From Levilactobacillus angrenensis (GTDB taxonomy: Bacteria > Bacillota > Bacilli > Lactobacillales > Lactobacillaceae), in NCBI RefSeq assembly GCF_003946085.1, contig NZ_RHOB01000024.1:1-34062 (forward strand): a stretch of 34,062 bases of DNA, read 5' to 3'. Both the position numbers and the translations under genes were made by a program. Below the pieces are notes generated by a model. It worked only from the letters and a program-made list of their open reading frames with translations. It did no database searches and was not told the DNA's origin. Positions 23,766 to 31,734 of this stretch are shown here, one piece after another (position 1 is the first letter of the stretch; every line of letters starts with the position of its first letter).

Positions 23766-24397
23766 AACTTACGCCCCCGTTCTGCCCGACTCCGTGGAAT
23801 GAAGCGGTTGTAGATTTTCTTAGCCGCCCAAGTTAAGGCCCAAGCGACCTTGCTGCCTAACCATTTCAGAATCAACCAGCCCAGCCAGCTGATACCCAAC
23901 GCGGCTAACCCCACACCCAGGTAAAATACCCCGGTCCACGGCGCCTGCCAAATGGTGGCGAGTCCGACGACTATCCCCATAGCGCCGACCAAAATAATAC
24001 TCAAGAAGACGGCTAGTGCCGCCACGAAAAGACTGAATACGACCGCCACAAAGGCCACCAGTAGCGCCACAATCACGATCATGATGGGAATCGTCACTGG
24101 CGTCGACAGTAAGGCCAGAATAATCAGCCAGACGGTCTTCACGTTGGCCTTGGTCGCCTGGACGGACGACCGCGATTGGGTGGTGTCATCGCCGTCTTGT
24201 TCGGTGAGCTTGATGGAATAATCCGCCAAGACCTTACGCGCCAAGGACCGTGGCGTACCCAACTCGTCGACGGCCTGTTGGTAGGTCGTGATGCCCGCGT
24301 CCAATAAGTATTCCCGATAGTATTCGACGACTTCTTGTTGCTCCGCCGTCGTGAGCTGGCCGAGTAAACGCTGCACGGCCTGAATGTAATCATTCAT
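23762..24397 (-). CDS. DUF1700-domain membrane protein
   Basis: A 211-residue protein. The N-terminal 60 residues form the DUF1700 helical start (YIQAVQRLLGQL, then EVVEYYREYLLDAG), and a linker follows. Residues about 90-180 carry three or four membrane helices, and the tail is basic. It overlaps PadR by 8 nt upstream and the DUF4097 gene by 4 nt downstream. The PadR-DUF1700-DUF4097 order is a recurrent Firmicute arrangement in which the membrane protein probably works with the beta-helix protein. Confidence 0.88.
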   Translation of the reverse strand: MNDYIQAVQRLLGQLTTAEQQEVVEYYREYLLDAGITTYQQAVDELGTPRSLARKVLADYSIKLTEQDGDDTTQSRSSVQATKANVKTVWLIILALLSTPVTIPIMIVIVALLVAFVAVVFSLFVAALAVFLSIILVGAMGIVVGLATIWQAPWTGVFYLGVGLAALGISWLGWLILKWLGSKVAWALTWAAKKIYNRFIPRSRAERGRKL

Positions 24398-24707
24398 CTT
24401 GGTTGCCCCCTAATAACTTGGTGATGGCCTGATTAAAGTCCTGCCACTCTGCTTGAATCTCAGTGAGCCGCTCGCGACCACTAGCGGTCAGCCGATAGTA
24501 GCGGCGGTTGCGGCCTTGAAAGGGCTCGTCGTAAGTCTCTAACCAGCCATTCTTCTTCAGCCGCCGCAAGACCGGATACAGGGTCGATTCGGAAATGGGA
24601 ATCAACGCCCGCACCTCTTGGGTCAGCGTGTACCCGTAATGGTCCTCGCGCGTCAGTAAGCCCAGCACACTGCCGTCTAACAACTCCGTTGGCACTTGAA
24701 TGGCCAT
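24390..24707 (-). CDS. PadR-family transcriptional regulator
   Basis: A 105-residue winged-helix regulator of the short PadR class. LDGSVLGLLTREDHYGYTLT opens the fold, ISESTLYPVLRRLKKNGWL contains the recognition helix, and RNRRYYRLTASGRERL forms the wing. A short C-terminal helix should dimerise. ATG at 24705-24707 with a perfect AGGAGG upstream. First gene of the operon; it very likely represses its own promoter (24760-24788). Confidence 0.92.
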   Translation of the reverse strand: MAIQVPTELLDGSVLGLLTREDHYGYTLTQEVRALIPISESTLYPVLRRLKKNGWLETYDEPFQGRNRRYYRLTASGRERLTEIQAEWQDFNQAITKLLGGNQDE

Positions 24708-24731
24708 GTGACTGCCTCCTTTTCCAATGCT

Positions 24732-24788
24732 ATATCACGTATAATATCAATTCACTTACAATATACGATAGTGGGTAGTGGTTGTCAA
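24732..24788 (-). promoter_or_regulatory. PadR operon promoter with overlapping dyad
   Basis: TTGACA (24783-24788) and TATATT (24760-24765) have a 17-nt spacer on the minus strand. From the -10 box downstream an imperfect dyad (TATCGTATA ... TATACGTGATA, 24733-24770) is a likely autorepression site for the PadR protein. Confidence 0.8.
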
Positions 24789-24813
24789 GCTGGAAATGGG
24801 ATTTTGGGACAGG

Positions 24814-24845
24814 AAAAGCGCCTCACAGGTTGGTGTGAGGCGCTT
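24814..24845 (-). terminator. Terminator of the secreted-protein gene at 24912
   Basis: AAGCGCCTCACA (24816-24827) and TGTGAGGCGCTT (24834-24845) pair perfectly over a 6-nt loop, with a TTTTCC tail on the minus strand. Confidence 0.75.
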
Positions 24846-24911
24846 GCTGGTTAAATGCTATTCTATTGTAGACTATGAATGTATTCTTCCGCTTTTTGCT
24901 CGGCGGATAAC

Positions 24912-25814
24912 TTATTTAGCCAAACACAGTCCATAATCATTCTGAACATTGAAAGCCGTATTGATCGTCCACGGGTAGCCGCTCTTAGCCGCACTGACGC
25001 CGGTATTGTCATTCATGTAAATGCCCAGTTTATAGCCTTGGTTGATCAAGCTTGCAATTTTCTTTTGCGTATAACCATTCTTGACTAAGATTTTATTGAC
25101 TTGCTTAGCCTTTTTCGCGTTGCTGGTCAGCACAGGATCCATCAGTGCATCCTGGACATACGTATCAGTGATCGTCCGCGACGTTGTCACTTTAAAGTGT
25201 AACTTGGTTAAATCAATCACGTGCTGGTAGTCTTTCAACGTCATGGGCTGGTATCCTTTCAACGGCATGGCCTGATTGTTAACGTATTGACCCGCAGCGT
25301 GTCTGGTTAAATCCAGGTCAACCGTCGCGTTCGGAAAGTACTTTAAGAGTGCTCGCGATAGCTTCTGCGACGGATTCGTCTTTAAGTATTTGACATATGC
25401 TTTATTCGAGGTGAAAGATGGCAAATCCTTTGAAATTGCTGGCGTTAAGTAACCATGCCAAACGTATCCAGATACCTTGCCGCCGTAAACCTTGTAGTAG
25501 ACTTTGCCGTTGCGTTTGAAGGATTTCTGGACGTACCAAGTGTGATAAGGAAAGTTCTTAAGGTTGTGCGTTTTCTTGGTGAATTTTTTATTCCAGATGT
25601 ACGCGGATTTCTTAGTCTTCTTGACCTTTGTATAATAGATTGGTGCAGCATCTTTGGGTTGTGTCCAGGAATAATTTTTCTTCAGCCCGTACTTCCATGG
25701 ATATGACGCAGTTACTTTGGCGCTTGCTTGGGTCCCCGATTGAAGTAGACCAATCCCCACGGCTACACTCAACAACATCAGCCAAATGGCCCCTCTTCTG
25801 TTGATTCTAAACAA
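24912..25814 (-). CDS. Secreted wall-associated protein with SH3-like region
   Basis: A 300-residue exported protein. The signal peptide covers residues 1-32 (ending TQASA-K). The next 100 residues are very rich in Lys, Tyr and Trp with a pattern (PIYYTKVKKTKKSAYIW, later VYYKVYGGKVSGYVWHGYL) like the SH3-like/GW-type wall-binding modules of lactobacilli. The C-terminal 170 residues are unassigned and end with a single Cys. The TTG at 25814 behind GGGGGTAA is the best start. The pI must be high, suiting binding to wall polymers. No enzyme motif is seen. Confidence 0.78.
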   Translation of the reverse strand: MFRINRRGAIWLMLLSVAVGIGLLQSGTQASAKVTASYPWKYGLKKNYSWTQPKDAAPIYYTKVKKTKKSAYIWNKKFTKKTHNLKNFPYHTWYVQKSFKRNGKVYYKVYGGKVSGYVWHGYLTPAISKDLPSFTSNKAYVKYLKTNPSQKLSRALLKYFPNATVDLDLTRHAAGQYVNNQAMPLKGYQPMTLKDYQHVIDLTKLHFKVTTSRTITDTYVQDALMDPVLTSNAKKAKQVNKILVKNGYTQKKIASLINQGYKLGIYMNDNTGVSAAKSGYPWTINTAFNVQNDYGLCLAK

Positions 25815-26213
25815 TCCAATTACCCCCTAATATATTTCCTACCTAACAATTGTAACTCAAGTTGAAACGTTTTAAAATCCACCCCGTGAATTGGCGGTAT
25901 GGTTCATTGTCGTTTACTCAAACTGGTACCGACACTGGCTTCACAATGACAAGTGTATTCGTCAGTCCTCAGTGGATTACTACGATATTTTCAACCGGGG
26001 CGGCTTTTCTTACATCTGTCGCTGTTCGGCAGCCATGCAATTAAAAACGTGTCGAACAGCAACAGTTGCGGGGCATCATCCCTTCACAAACAACTAATAT
26101 CACTATTCTGATAAACCTGCTACAGCTTGGCCATCTTTACTATTTCGTTTCTACCTCACCCGTCAGCCCCACACCTCAGTTTGTTTTATAAAAAAATCGA
26201 ATAACGTAATCCG
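25815..26213. other. 399-bp gap without a supported gene
   Basis: Two overlapping plus-strand open stretches of 60-68 codons (25862-26097) lack ribosome sites and recognisable motifs. CTGTTCG and CGAACAG form a 7-bp inverted repeat at about 26022-26057. The region may be a decayed gene. Confidence 0.4.
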
Positions 26214-26242
26214 TTGACTTCCCCACCCTGCTTCGGCATACT
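26214..26242 (+). promoter_or_regulatory. Promoter of the nicotinamidase gene
   Basis: TTGACT (26214-26219) and CATACT (26237-26242) with a 17-nt spacer, about 32 nt before the ATG. Confidence 0.65.
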
Positions 26243-26273
26243 AGTGAAAACGACTGAAAACGGGGGAATTTTC

Positions 26274-26825
26274 ATGACAAATCAAGCATTGTTGATCATC
26301 GACTACACCAATGATTTTGTGGCGGACCAGGGGAGTTTAACGTGCGGACAACCGGGCCAGGACTTGGCACCTAAGATTGTGCAACTAGCTGAGGAGACCC
26401 ACGAAAAGGGTGGCTGGGTCCTGTTGCCGACCGACGTGCACACGCCTAACGATCCCTACCATCCCGAGACCAAGCTCTTTCCGCAACACAATGTTCGCGG
26501 GAGCTGGGGACGGGAGCTATTTGGTCCGCTCAAAGACTGGTACGACGCCAACCAGTCTGCTGATGACGTCTGGCAATTTGACAAGACCCGCTACAGTTCC
26601 TTCGCTGGCACCGATTTGGACCTACGCTTACGTGAACGCCACGTGGACACCCTGATTCTTACCGGTGTCTGCACGGACATCTGCGTCCTGCACACGGCTG
26701 TGGACGCCTACAACCTGGGCTATCACCTCATCATCCCCCAAGACGCCGTCGCCAGCTTCGACCCTGCCGGCCACGCCTGGGCGCTGAACCACTTTAAGAC
26801 TTGTTTGGGCGCAGACCTGATTTAA
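26274..26825 (+). CDS. pncA: Nicotinamidase (PncA-like isochorismatase family)
   Basis: A 183-residue cysteine hydrolase expected to convert nicotinamide to nicotinate for NAD salvage. D10 (LIIDYTNDF) and the Cys in GVCTDICVLHTA, together with the Lys of DKTRYSSF, form the Asp-Lys-Cys triad. DVHTPNDPYHPETKLFPQHN carries the metal-binding Asp-x-His and second His. The pattern and length closely follow pneumococcal PncA as I recall it. The ATG at 26274 has GGGGGAA upstream; an in-frame extension to 26214 would cross the promoter. It is a single-gene unit with a terminator at 26841. Confidence 0.9.
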   Translation: MTNQALLIIDYTNDFVADQGSLTCGQPGQDLAPKIVQLAEETHEKGGWVLLPTDVHTPNDPYHPETKLFPQHNVRGSWGRELFGPLKDWYDANQSADDVWQFDKTRYSSFAGTDLDLRLRERHVDTLILTGVCTDICVLHTAVDAYNLGYHLIIPQDAVASFDPAGHAWALNHFKTCLGADLI

Positions 26826-26840
26826 ACCCAATCTAAAAAG

Positions 26841-26875
26841 AACGGCCACACCAGTAATTTTGGCGTGACCGTTTT
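26841..26875 (+). terminator. Terminator of the nicotinamidase gene
   Basis: AACGGCCACACC and GGCGTGACCGTT pair with two mismatches and are followed by TTTTG. Confidence 0.7.
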
Positions 26876-26956
26876 GCTTACTGTAATTTAGCTGAGATAT
26901 GTCATCATTCAAGCTCGTGTTTTGGCGGTAAATATGGTATCTCCATCAAATAGTGA

Positions 26957-26986
26957 TTGTTGAATTCACAATGTTGTGGTTATAAT
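26957..26986 (+). promoter_or_regulatory. Probable promoter of the oppA-dehydratase operon
   Basis: A perfect TATAAT at 26981-26986 with TTGTTG at 26957-26962 (18-nt spacer). Confidence 0.6.
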
Positions 26987-26998
26987 GGTATCGGTTCC

Positions 26999-27024
26999 AT
27001 CTTTAAAGTAAGTACTTTTAAGAT
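26999..27024. promoter_or_regulatory. 26-bp imperfect palindrome, probable operator
   Basis: ATCTTTAAAGTAA is followed by GTACTTTTAAGAT, with 11 of 13 pairs matching. It starts about 12 nt after the -10 box, where a repressor would block initiation. The matching regulator is not in the window. Confidence 0.6.
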
Positions 27025-27057
27025 GGTTTGGTTAATACTTTTTTATTGGAGGGTTAT

Positions 27058-28716
27058 ATGATGCATTTTAGTTCATATCGTCATAAGCCTGTGACTGTGG
27101 TGGTCACGGCTATGGCTCTTTTAGTAACGCTAGCCGGGTGTGGATCCAAGTCTTCTTCTGCTTCACCGCAGAAACTGGTTCGGACGACCAACATCTCTGC
27201 CAACTTTGTCATCTCAACGTTGGACATCTCTAAGTCCCGCGGATTCGACCAAGCCGGCAATATGTTTGATAGCTTATTTTACTTGAATAAGCAGCATAAA
27301 ATTGCACCGGCTTTAGCAACCAAATCGACTGTCTCTAAAGACGGGAAGACGTATACGTTTAATATCCGCCGGGGCGCGACCTTTAGCAATGGCGACCCCA
27401 TCACGGCACAAAGCTTTGTCTATTCTTGGCAACGTTCGTTGAAACCTAGTACTAAGTCCTTACACCCCTATCTCTTTAAGGGAATCAAGAACGCCATGGC
27501 GATTAACGCCGGGAAGCTTCCCGTCAGTAAGCTAGGTGCCAAGGCCACCGATGATCATACTTTGGTGGTTACCTTGGATCACCCAATTGCCTATTTCAAC
27601 AAGCTGATGACCTACCAGGCTTTTTCACCTCAAGATAAAAAAATCGTGGATAAGTATGGTAAGGACTATGGGACAACACCGGAAAAGGTCGTCTTCTCTG
27701 GTCCCTACAACATGACAAAGTGGAAACCACAAGGAACTACCTGGTCATTTGTAAAGAACAATAAATACTGGGACAAGGATCAAGTCAAAATGCACCGCAT
27801 CAACATGTTCTTTGAAGCGGACGCCCAAACTAGCTTGAATCTCTATCAAGCCAAAAAACTTGATTTCACCATTTTGACCAGTGATCAGTACCAAAACTTT
27901 AAGAATAGCAAACAACTTTACGCTGGTCCTTACTCTTACATGAATTATTTAATCTACAATCAAGCCGCTACGGATACACAGTTGAAGAAAGCCTTCAACA
28001 ACGTCAATATCCGCAAAGCAATTTCGCTAACCATCAATCGCAAACAAATCGTGACTGACCTATTACACGGTTCCGGACTCGAGCCTACTGGCGCGGTAAC
28101 TCGCTATTTAGGCTATAACGCTAAAAATCAAGACTTTGCGAAGCTTCAAGATGGTGGCCAAAGCGTTAAGTACGATACGAAATTGGCGAAAACCTACTGG
28201 AAAAAAGGTCTCGCACAACTCCATCGCAATTCACTGAAGTTTACGTTGATGACCTCAACCGGTGATACGTCTAGTAAACTGGCTGAACTCATTAAAGCCA
28301 ATGCGGAAAAACACCTTGCCGGTTTAACCATCAAATTACAAAATGTTCCTGATCAGATTGCTTACCAGCGGGCTACTGAAGGCCAGTTTGACGCGTATCT
28401 AGGTGGCCGTGGCGCCGACATTGCCGATCCTATCGAATTTCTACAACCTGTACTCAGCAATAATCCTCAGAACTATGGTCGCTGGAAGAATAAGACCTAC
28501 GATAAGCTGATTGATGACTCTACAACAGACAATCTCAGTGCAAATGGTCGTTGGCAAAAGCTACTCCAAGCTGAAAAACTCTTATCCGATCAACAAGCAC
28601 TAACACCGTTATACCAGAACTACAATTACTACCTGAAACGCTCCACCCTACATGGCATCACGCACAATACGACTGGTGCTCAGTGGAACTACAAGTACAT
28701 GTACGTGACTAAGTAG
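27058..28716 (+). CDS. OppA-type peptide ABC transporter binding lipoprotein
   Basis: A 552-residue lipoprotein of solute-binding family 5. The signal peptide ends in a lipobox LAGC near residue 29, followed by a Ser-rich linker. Family signatures include GKTYTFNIRRGATFSNGDPITAQ read in parts, FVYSWQRSL and NVNIRKAISLTINRKQI. It should capture peptides outside the membrane and deliver them to an Opp permease, but no permease or ATPase genes adjoin, so it must share a complex encoded elsewhere. Tandem ATGs stand at 27058 and 27061 behind TGGAGGG; either can be used. It is followed 15 nt later by an acid-sugar dehydratase, an unexpected operon partner. Confidence 0.92.
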   Translation: MMHFSSYRHKPVTVVVTAMALLVTLAGCGSKSSSASPQKLVRTTNISANFVISTLDISKSRGFDQAGNMFDSLFYLNKQHKIAPALATKSTVSKDGKTYTFNIRRGATFSNGDPITAQSFVYSWQRSLKPSTKSLHPYLFKGIKNAMAINAGKLPVSKLGAKATDDHTLVVTLDHPIAYFNKLMTYQAFSPQDKKIVDKYGKDYGTTPEKVVFSGPYNMTKWKPQGTTWSFVKNNKYWDKDQVKMHRINMFFEADAQTSLNLYQAKKLDFTILTSDQYQNFKNSKQLYAGPYSYMNYLIYNQAATDTQLKKAFNNVNIRKAISLTINRKQIVTDLLHGSGLEPTGAVTRYLGYNAKNQDFAKLQDGGQSVKYDTKLAKTYWKKGLAQLHRNSLKFTLMTSTGDTSSKLAELIKANAEKHLAGLTIKLQNVPDQIAYQRATEGQFDAYLGGRGADIADPIEFLQPVLSNNPQNYGRWKNKTYDKLIDDSTTDNLSANGRWQKLLQAEKLLSDQQALTPLYQNYNYYLKRSTLHGITHNTTGAQWNYKYMYVTK

Positions 28717-28731
28717 GAGGTTGTTTCAATT

Positions 28732-29907
28732 ATGAAAATTACGAGTGTTGATATTTTTCAAGTTAAGTGGAACCAGCAGTACGGCGCTTGGCACCCCATT
28801 GTCATTCGAGTGAACACCGATGATGGTATCAGTGGCTTTGGTGAATCAGGTATCTTCTACGGCGATGGTGAATACGGCGCCTTGGGTAGTCTCAAAGACC
28901 TCTCTCGTCTCATCATTGGCCAGGATCCGCAGAACATTGAGAAGATTTGGCAACAATTCTATCAGCGAACCTTTTGGGGTAAAGGTAGTGGGACAACCTT
29001 CTACGCAGCCGTCAGTGCTATTGACACGGCATTATGGGATATCAAGGGCAAGTCGTTAGGCGTCCCGGTCTATCAGCTATTAGGTGGTCAAACCCGAGAA
29101 AAAATTCCTGCGTATGCTAGTCAACTACAATTCGGCTGGCACCTAGAGACAAAATATTTGTCACAACCTGATGAATACGCCAAGGTCGCCCAAAAAGCCG
29201 TTGATGAAGGGTACCAAACACTTAAGATTGATCCCTTTATGCTCAATGAACAGGGTCATTTTGGTCAGAAATTGATTGGTTTACAGGACTACGCTGAACT
29301 TGCACTCCCTGTTGCTCGGTTAAAGGCCATTCGTGAAGCTGTAGGGCCTAAGATCAATTTGATTGTCGAGTGTCACGCTGGCCTTGATGTAAACTCAGCT
29401 AAACAGTTTCTACCATTGATTGAACCACTGAATATCTTCTATCTTGAGGAACCCTGCTCGCCCCTCAGTCCGAAGCTCACCAAACAATTGAAGGCAGTCA
29501 CCTCGATGCCCCTTGCCAGTGGCGAACGGATTACCACCAGATATGGCTTTCAACCTTTCATTACCAACCGTCTTCTGGACGTTATTCAGCCAGACGTAGC
29601 TATCTGTGGCGGCATCAGTGAAGCCAAGAAAATTTGCGACATGGCTTCAGCATTTGATATTGGCGTACAGCTACACACCTGTGGCACGCCAATTGCCACA
29701 GCCATGGCATTGCAGGTTGAAGCAACTGTTCCCAATTGTTTTATTCATGAGCAACACGAGATTGCGTTGAAGCCAGATAATCAATGGATTGGTAAATATT
29801 CAGAGCAACCTGATCATGGGAAATTCACATTTTCAAAACGACCAGGTATTGGCCAAGAACTCAGTGACGAAGCTATTCAGGCTTCCCACTGCGAGACAAT
29901 TCAATAG
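28732..29907 (+). CDS. Enolase-superfamily acid-sugar dehydratase (mandelate-racemase group)
   Basis: A 391-residue enzyme with the enolase capping domain (1-125) and TIM barrel. Probable metal ligands are E213 (VECHAGLD), E239 or E240 (YLEEP) and E265 (SGER). H215 and H315 (LHTCGTP) would act as acid and base. These spacings match E. coli D-galactonate dehydratase (183/185/209/235/285 as I recall) shifted by exactly 30, with Glu in place of the first Asp. The K165-x-D167 motif excludes the K-x-K dipeptide epimerases. The likely reaction is dehydration of an aldonic or uronic acid. AGGAGG precedes the ATG by 11 nt. Co-transcribed with the OppA-type gene. Confidence 0.88.
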   Translation: MKITSVDIFQVKWNQQYGAWHPIVIRVNTDDGISGFGESGIFYGDGEYGALGSLKDLSRLIIGQDPQNIEKIWQQFYQRTFWGKGSGTTFYAAVSAIDTALWDIKGKSLGVPVYQLLGGQTREKIPAYASQLQFGWHLETKYLSQPDEYAKVAQKAVDEGYQTLKIDPFMLNEQGHFGQKLIGLQDYAELALPVARLKAIREAVGPKINLIVECHAGLDVNSAKQFLPLIEPLNIFYLEEPCSPLSPKLTKQLKAVTSMPLASGERITTRYGFQPFITNRLLDVIQPDVAICGGISEAKKICDMASAFDIGVQLHTCGTPIATAMALQVEATVPNCFIHEQHEIALKPDNQWIGKYSEQPDHGKFTFSKRPGIGQELSDEAIQASHCETIQ

Positions 29908-29917
29908 TAATTCGACA

Positions 29918-29954
29918 ACAGGCTTGCGAAGTGATTTCGTGAGCTTGTTTTTTT
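29918..29954 (+). terminator. Terminator of the oppA-dehydratase operon
   Basis: ACAGGCTTGCGAA pairs over 13 bp (with G-T pairs) with TTCGTGAGCTTGT and is followed by seven T. Confidence 0.8.
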
Positions 29955-30014
29955 CGGACTGATTCTGAGTTTAACTAGCGCGTTCTTCGGTATTCCTAAG
30001 AAGCTAAACTGATT

Positions 30015-30060
30015 TAAAAAGCGGGCCCCATCAGCCCAAAATCCGCTGATGAAGCCCGCT
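30015..30060 (-). terminator. Terminator of the CAP-domain gene
   Basis: On the minus strand AGCGGGCTTCATCAGC pairs with GCTGATGGGGCCCGCT and runs into five T. Confidence 0.82.
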
Positions 30061-30078
30061 ACCTATTCATTTTTCCAA

Positions 30079-31371
30079 TTAATCTTTCAAATCAAACAGT
30101 TTCGTCTCGTAAGTCACATCTTTCTGATGGGCAATGTTGCTAATCTTAATCGTGTAGGTATGGTTCCGCTTAATTTTAACAAACGACGGTTCATAGTAAA
30201 TCATGGTACCATACCGGCCATAATTTTTATCGGTGGTCCCCACTTCAGAAACATGAATATTCTTATGGACGGTATTATCTGTGACCTTAATTTTGGGCTT
30301 CGTAGCGGACCCTAGGCGGTGATCAAAGGAAACGGACCAAAGGGTTCCCTCCACTGCGCTCTTCGGAAAGACACCGGCCTTCGGAAAGGCCATGGCCGAC
30401 GGAACCTGACTACTCTCGCCATCTCCAAAGACTTTCAGATCATTGTAGTCACCTACCTGGCCAACGCCGACTTTGTTAATTCCACCCAAGATCCATTCAC
30501 GATGCCCGGGAATCAGGTCTGAGCTGTCACCGTCATTCACGTATCCCAAGATATTATCATATGGTTTAGTGACTCCGCCACTCAAATTACTCGAATTCGT
30601 CGCATCGACACCGCGTTGCCAGTCAGCCTTTGACACGAAACTGGGTCTGTTGAGGCCGACCAACCCGTGAGACAGGCCCTTCCCTGCCGCAGCCAACGTC
30701 GCTGCACCGTACTGCGCCTCAGTGTTCCAGGCGGCATCGGCCTTCACGGGTGATAAACCGTACATATTGCGGTAAAAGTTAATCGAATCGACCGTCGCGT
30801 TCACGTATTTGGCACTCAACTTACCTGGGGCAAAGTGGCCCTTTACGGCTGGCTTCTGCACATACATCCCCTTGGTGGTATTGGCGATCTGTTTAAATTG
30901 CTGACGGTACGTCGCAATCTGTTTTCGTTCACTGGTGGTAAAGGCCTTCTTTTCGGCCGCTTTGGCCTTCTTTGCCTTCGCCTTGGCTTTTTTCACCTTC
31001 GCCTGATAAGCCGCCGACCGGTGATCGCTATCCTTTAAAGTTTTGACATGCTTTTTGGCAACGTAACCGACTAGATGACCGTTCTTGTTAGCCAGCTGAC
31101 GATAGCTAACGCGTTTACCGTTGGTCAATTTTAAGGCATACATGGTGTCAGACCAAAATATTTTTTGTTTGGTCTTGGATTTCTTCTTCAAATTTAACGA
31201 TTTATAAATCGGGCCCTTCGTCACGACATATTGCTTCGCCCACAGCGTCGAATGCCAGCCCCAGTCACTAATTTTTGCCTGCTTTTTCGCCTGAGCCGGC
31301 GTTGCGCCACCGACACTCCCGACTACCAGGATGACCAAGCCAGCTGTGATAGTTCGTATGTACCACTTCAC
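30079..31371 (-). CDS. Secreted CAP-domain (SCP/PR-1 type) protein
   Basis: A 430-residue exported protein. Signal peptide 1-28 (ending PAQA-K), then an SH3-like region rich in Lys and Tyr (about 35-115), then a Lys/Ala coiled-coil stretch (KAKAKAKKAKAAEKK, about 128-142). A CAP domain follows from about residue 185 to 330, with INFYRNMYGLSPV, AAAGKGLSHGL and SDLIPGHREWIL. The C-terminal 90 residues form a beta domain. CAP domains in bacteria act as wall-associated proteins of mostly unknown activity. GTG start at 31369-31371 behind GGAGGGA. It is divergent from two peptidoglycan hydrolase-like genes and shares a regulatory motif with them. Confidence 0.88.
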   Translation of the reverse strand: MKWYIRTITAGLVILVVGSVGGATPAQAKKQAKISDWGWHSTLWAKQYVVTKGPIYKSLNLKKKSKTKQKIFWSDTMYALKLTNGKRVSYRQLANKNGHLVGYVAKKHVKTLKDSDHRSAAYQAKVKKAKAKAKKAKAAEKKAFTTSERKQIATYRQQFKQIANTTKGMYVQKPAVKGHFAPGKLSAKYVNATVDSINFYRNMYGLSPVKADAAWNTEAQYGAATLAAAGKGLSHGLVGLNRPSFVSKADWQRGVDATNSSNLSGGVTKPYDNILGYVNDGDSSDLIPGHREWILGGINKVGVGQVGDYNDLKVFGDGESSQVPSAMAFPKAGVFPKSAVEGTLWSVSFDHRLGSATKPKIKVTDNTVHKNIHVSEVGTTDKNYGRYGTMIYYEPSFVKIKRNHTYTIKISNIAHQKDVTYETKLFDLKD

Positions 31372-31433
31372 ATTAATCCCTCCAAATTTCTATGTATTGA
31401 TTATTTTAACAATGCCCTTAATCATACGAGTCT

Positions 31434-31449
31434 TGCTGCCGAAAAACTA
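31434..31449 (-). repeat. Shared upstream motif, copy facing the CAP gene
   Basis: On the minus strand TAGTTTTTCGGCAGCA closely matches the start of the plus-strand copy at 31639 (TTGTTTTTCGGCTGCA). It lies 63 nt before the CAP gene start. Confidence 0.55.
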
Positions 31450-31539
31450 TTGTGCCTTGCAAGCGACACCACACTGAATTCCACCCGATAGCTATCACGA
31501 CAAATGCCGATACGACAAAGTTTTCTCTGGTAGGCCCTA

Positions 31540-31601
31540 TTGTTTTTCCACCTTATCAGCGGTAGAATTAACCCTGTCAAAACCATTATTCCGGCGGATT
31601 A
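31540..31601 (+). repeat. Upstream direct repeat, first copy
   Basis: 62 bp starting TTGTTTTTC and ending GGCGGATTA. About 40 of 62 positions agree, without gaps, with the copy 99 bp downstream. Confidence 0.6.
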
Positions 31602-31638
31602 GCTACTGGTAAATGGCATACAAGGATGGGTGTTCGCA

Positions 31639-31700
31639 TTGTTTTTCGGCTGCATAAGCAGTAAAATAATACCTGTATAAGTTTCCATCCAGGCGTATTA
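31639..31700 (+). repeat. Upstream direct repeat, second copy
   Basis: 62 bp starting TTGTTTTTCGGCTGCA and ending GGCGTATTA. It includes AGTAAAATAATACCTGT and runs into a possible -10 (TATTAT). It lies 35 nt before the C39 peptidase start. Confidence 0.6.
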
Positions 31701-31734
31701 TACCTCATCACTACATACAAAGGTGGACAATTAT

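Noticed and set aside
25862-26097. Small genes or a transposase fragment in the gap before the nicotinamidase
   Set aside because: Two overlapping frames, no ribosome site, no recognisable motif.
28732-29907. L-Ala-D/L-Glu (dipeptide) epimerase, suggested by the oppA neighbour
   Set aside because: The K-x-K catalytic motif is absent (K165-x-D167), and the E-x-H plus late His pattern is that of acid-sugar dehydratases.
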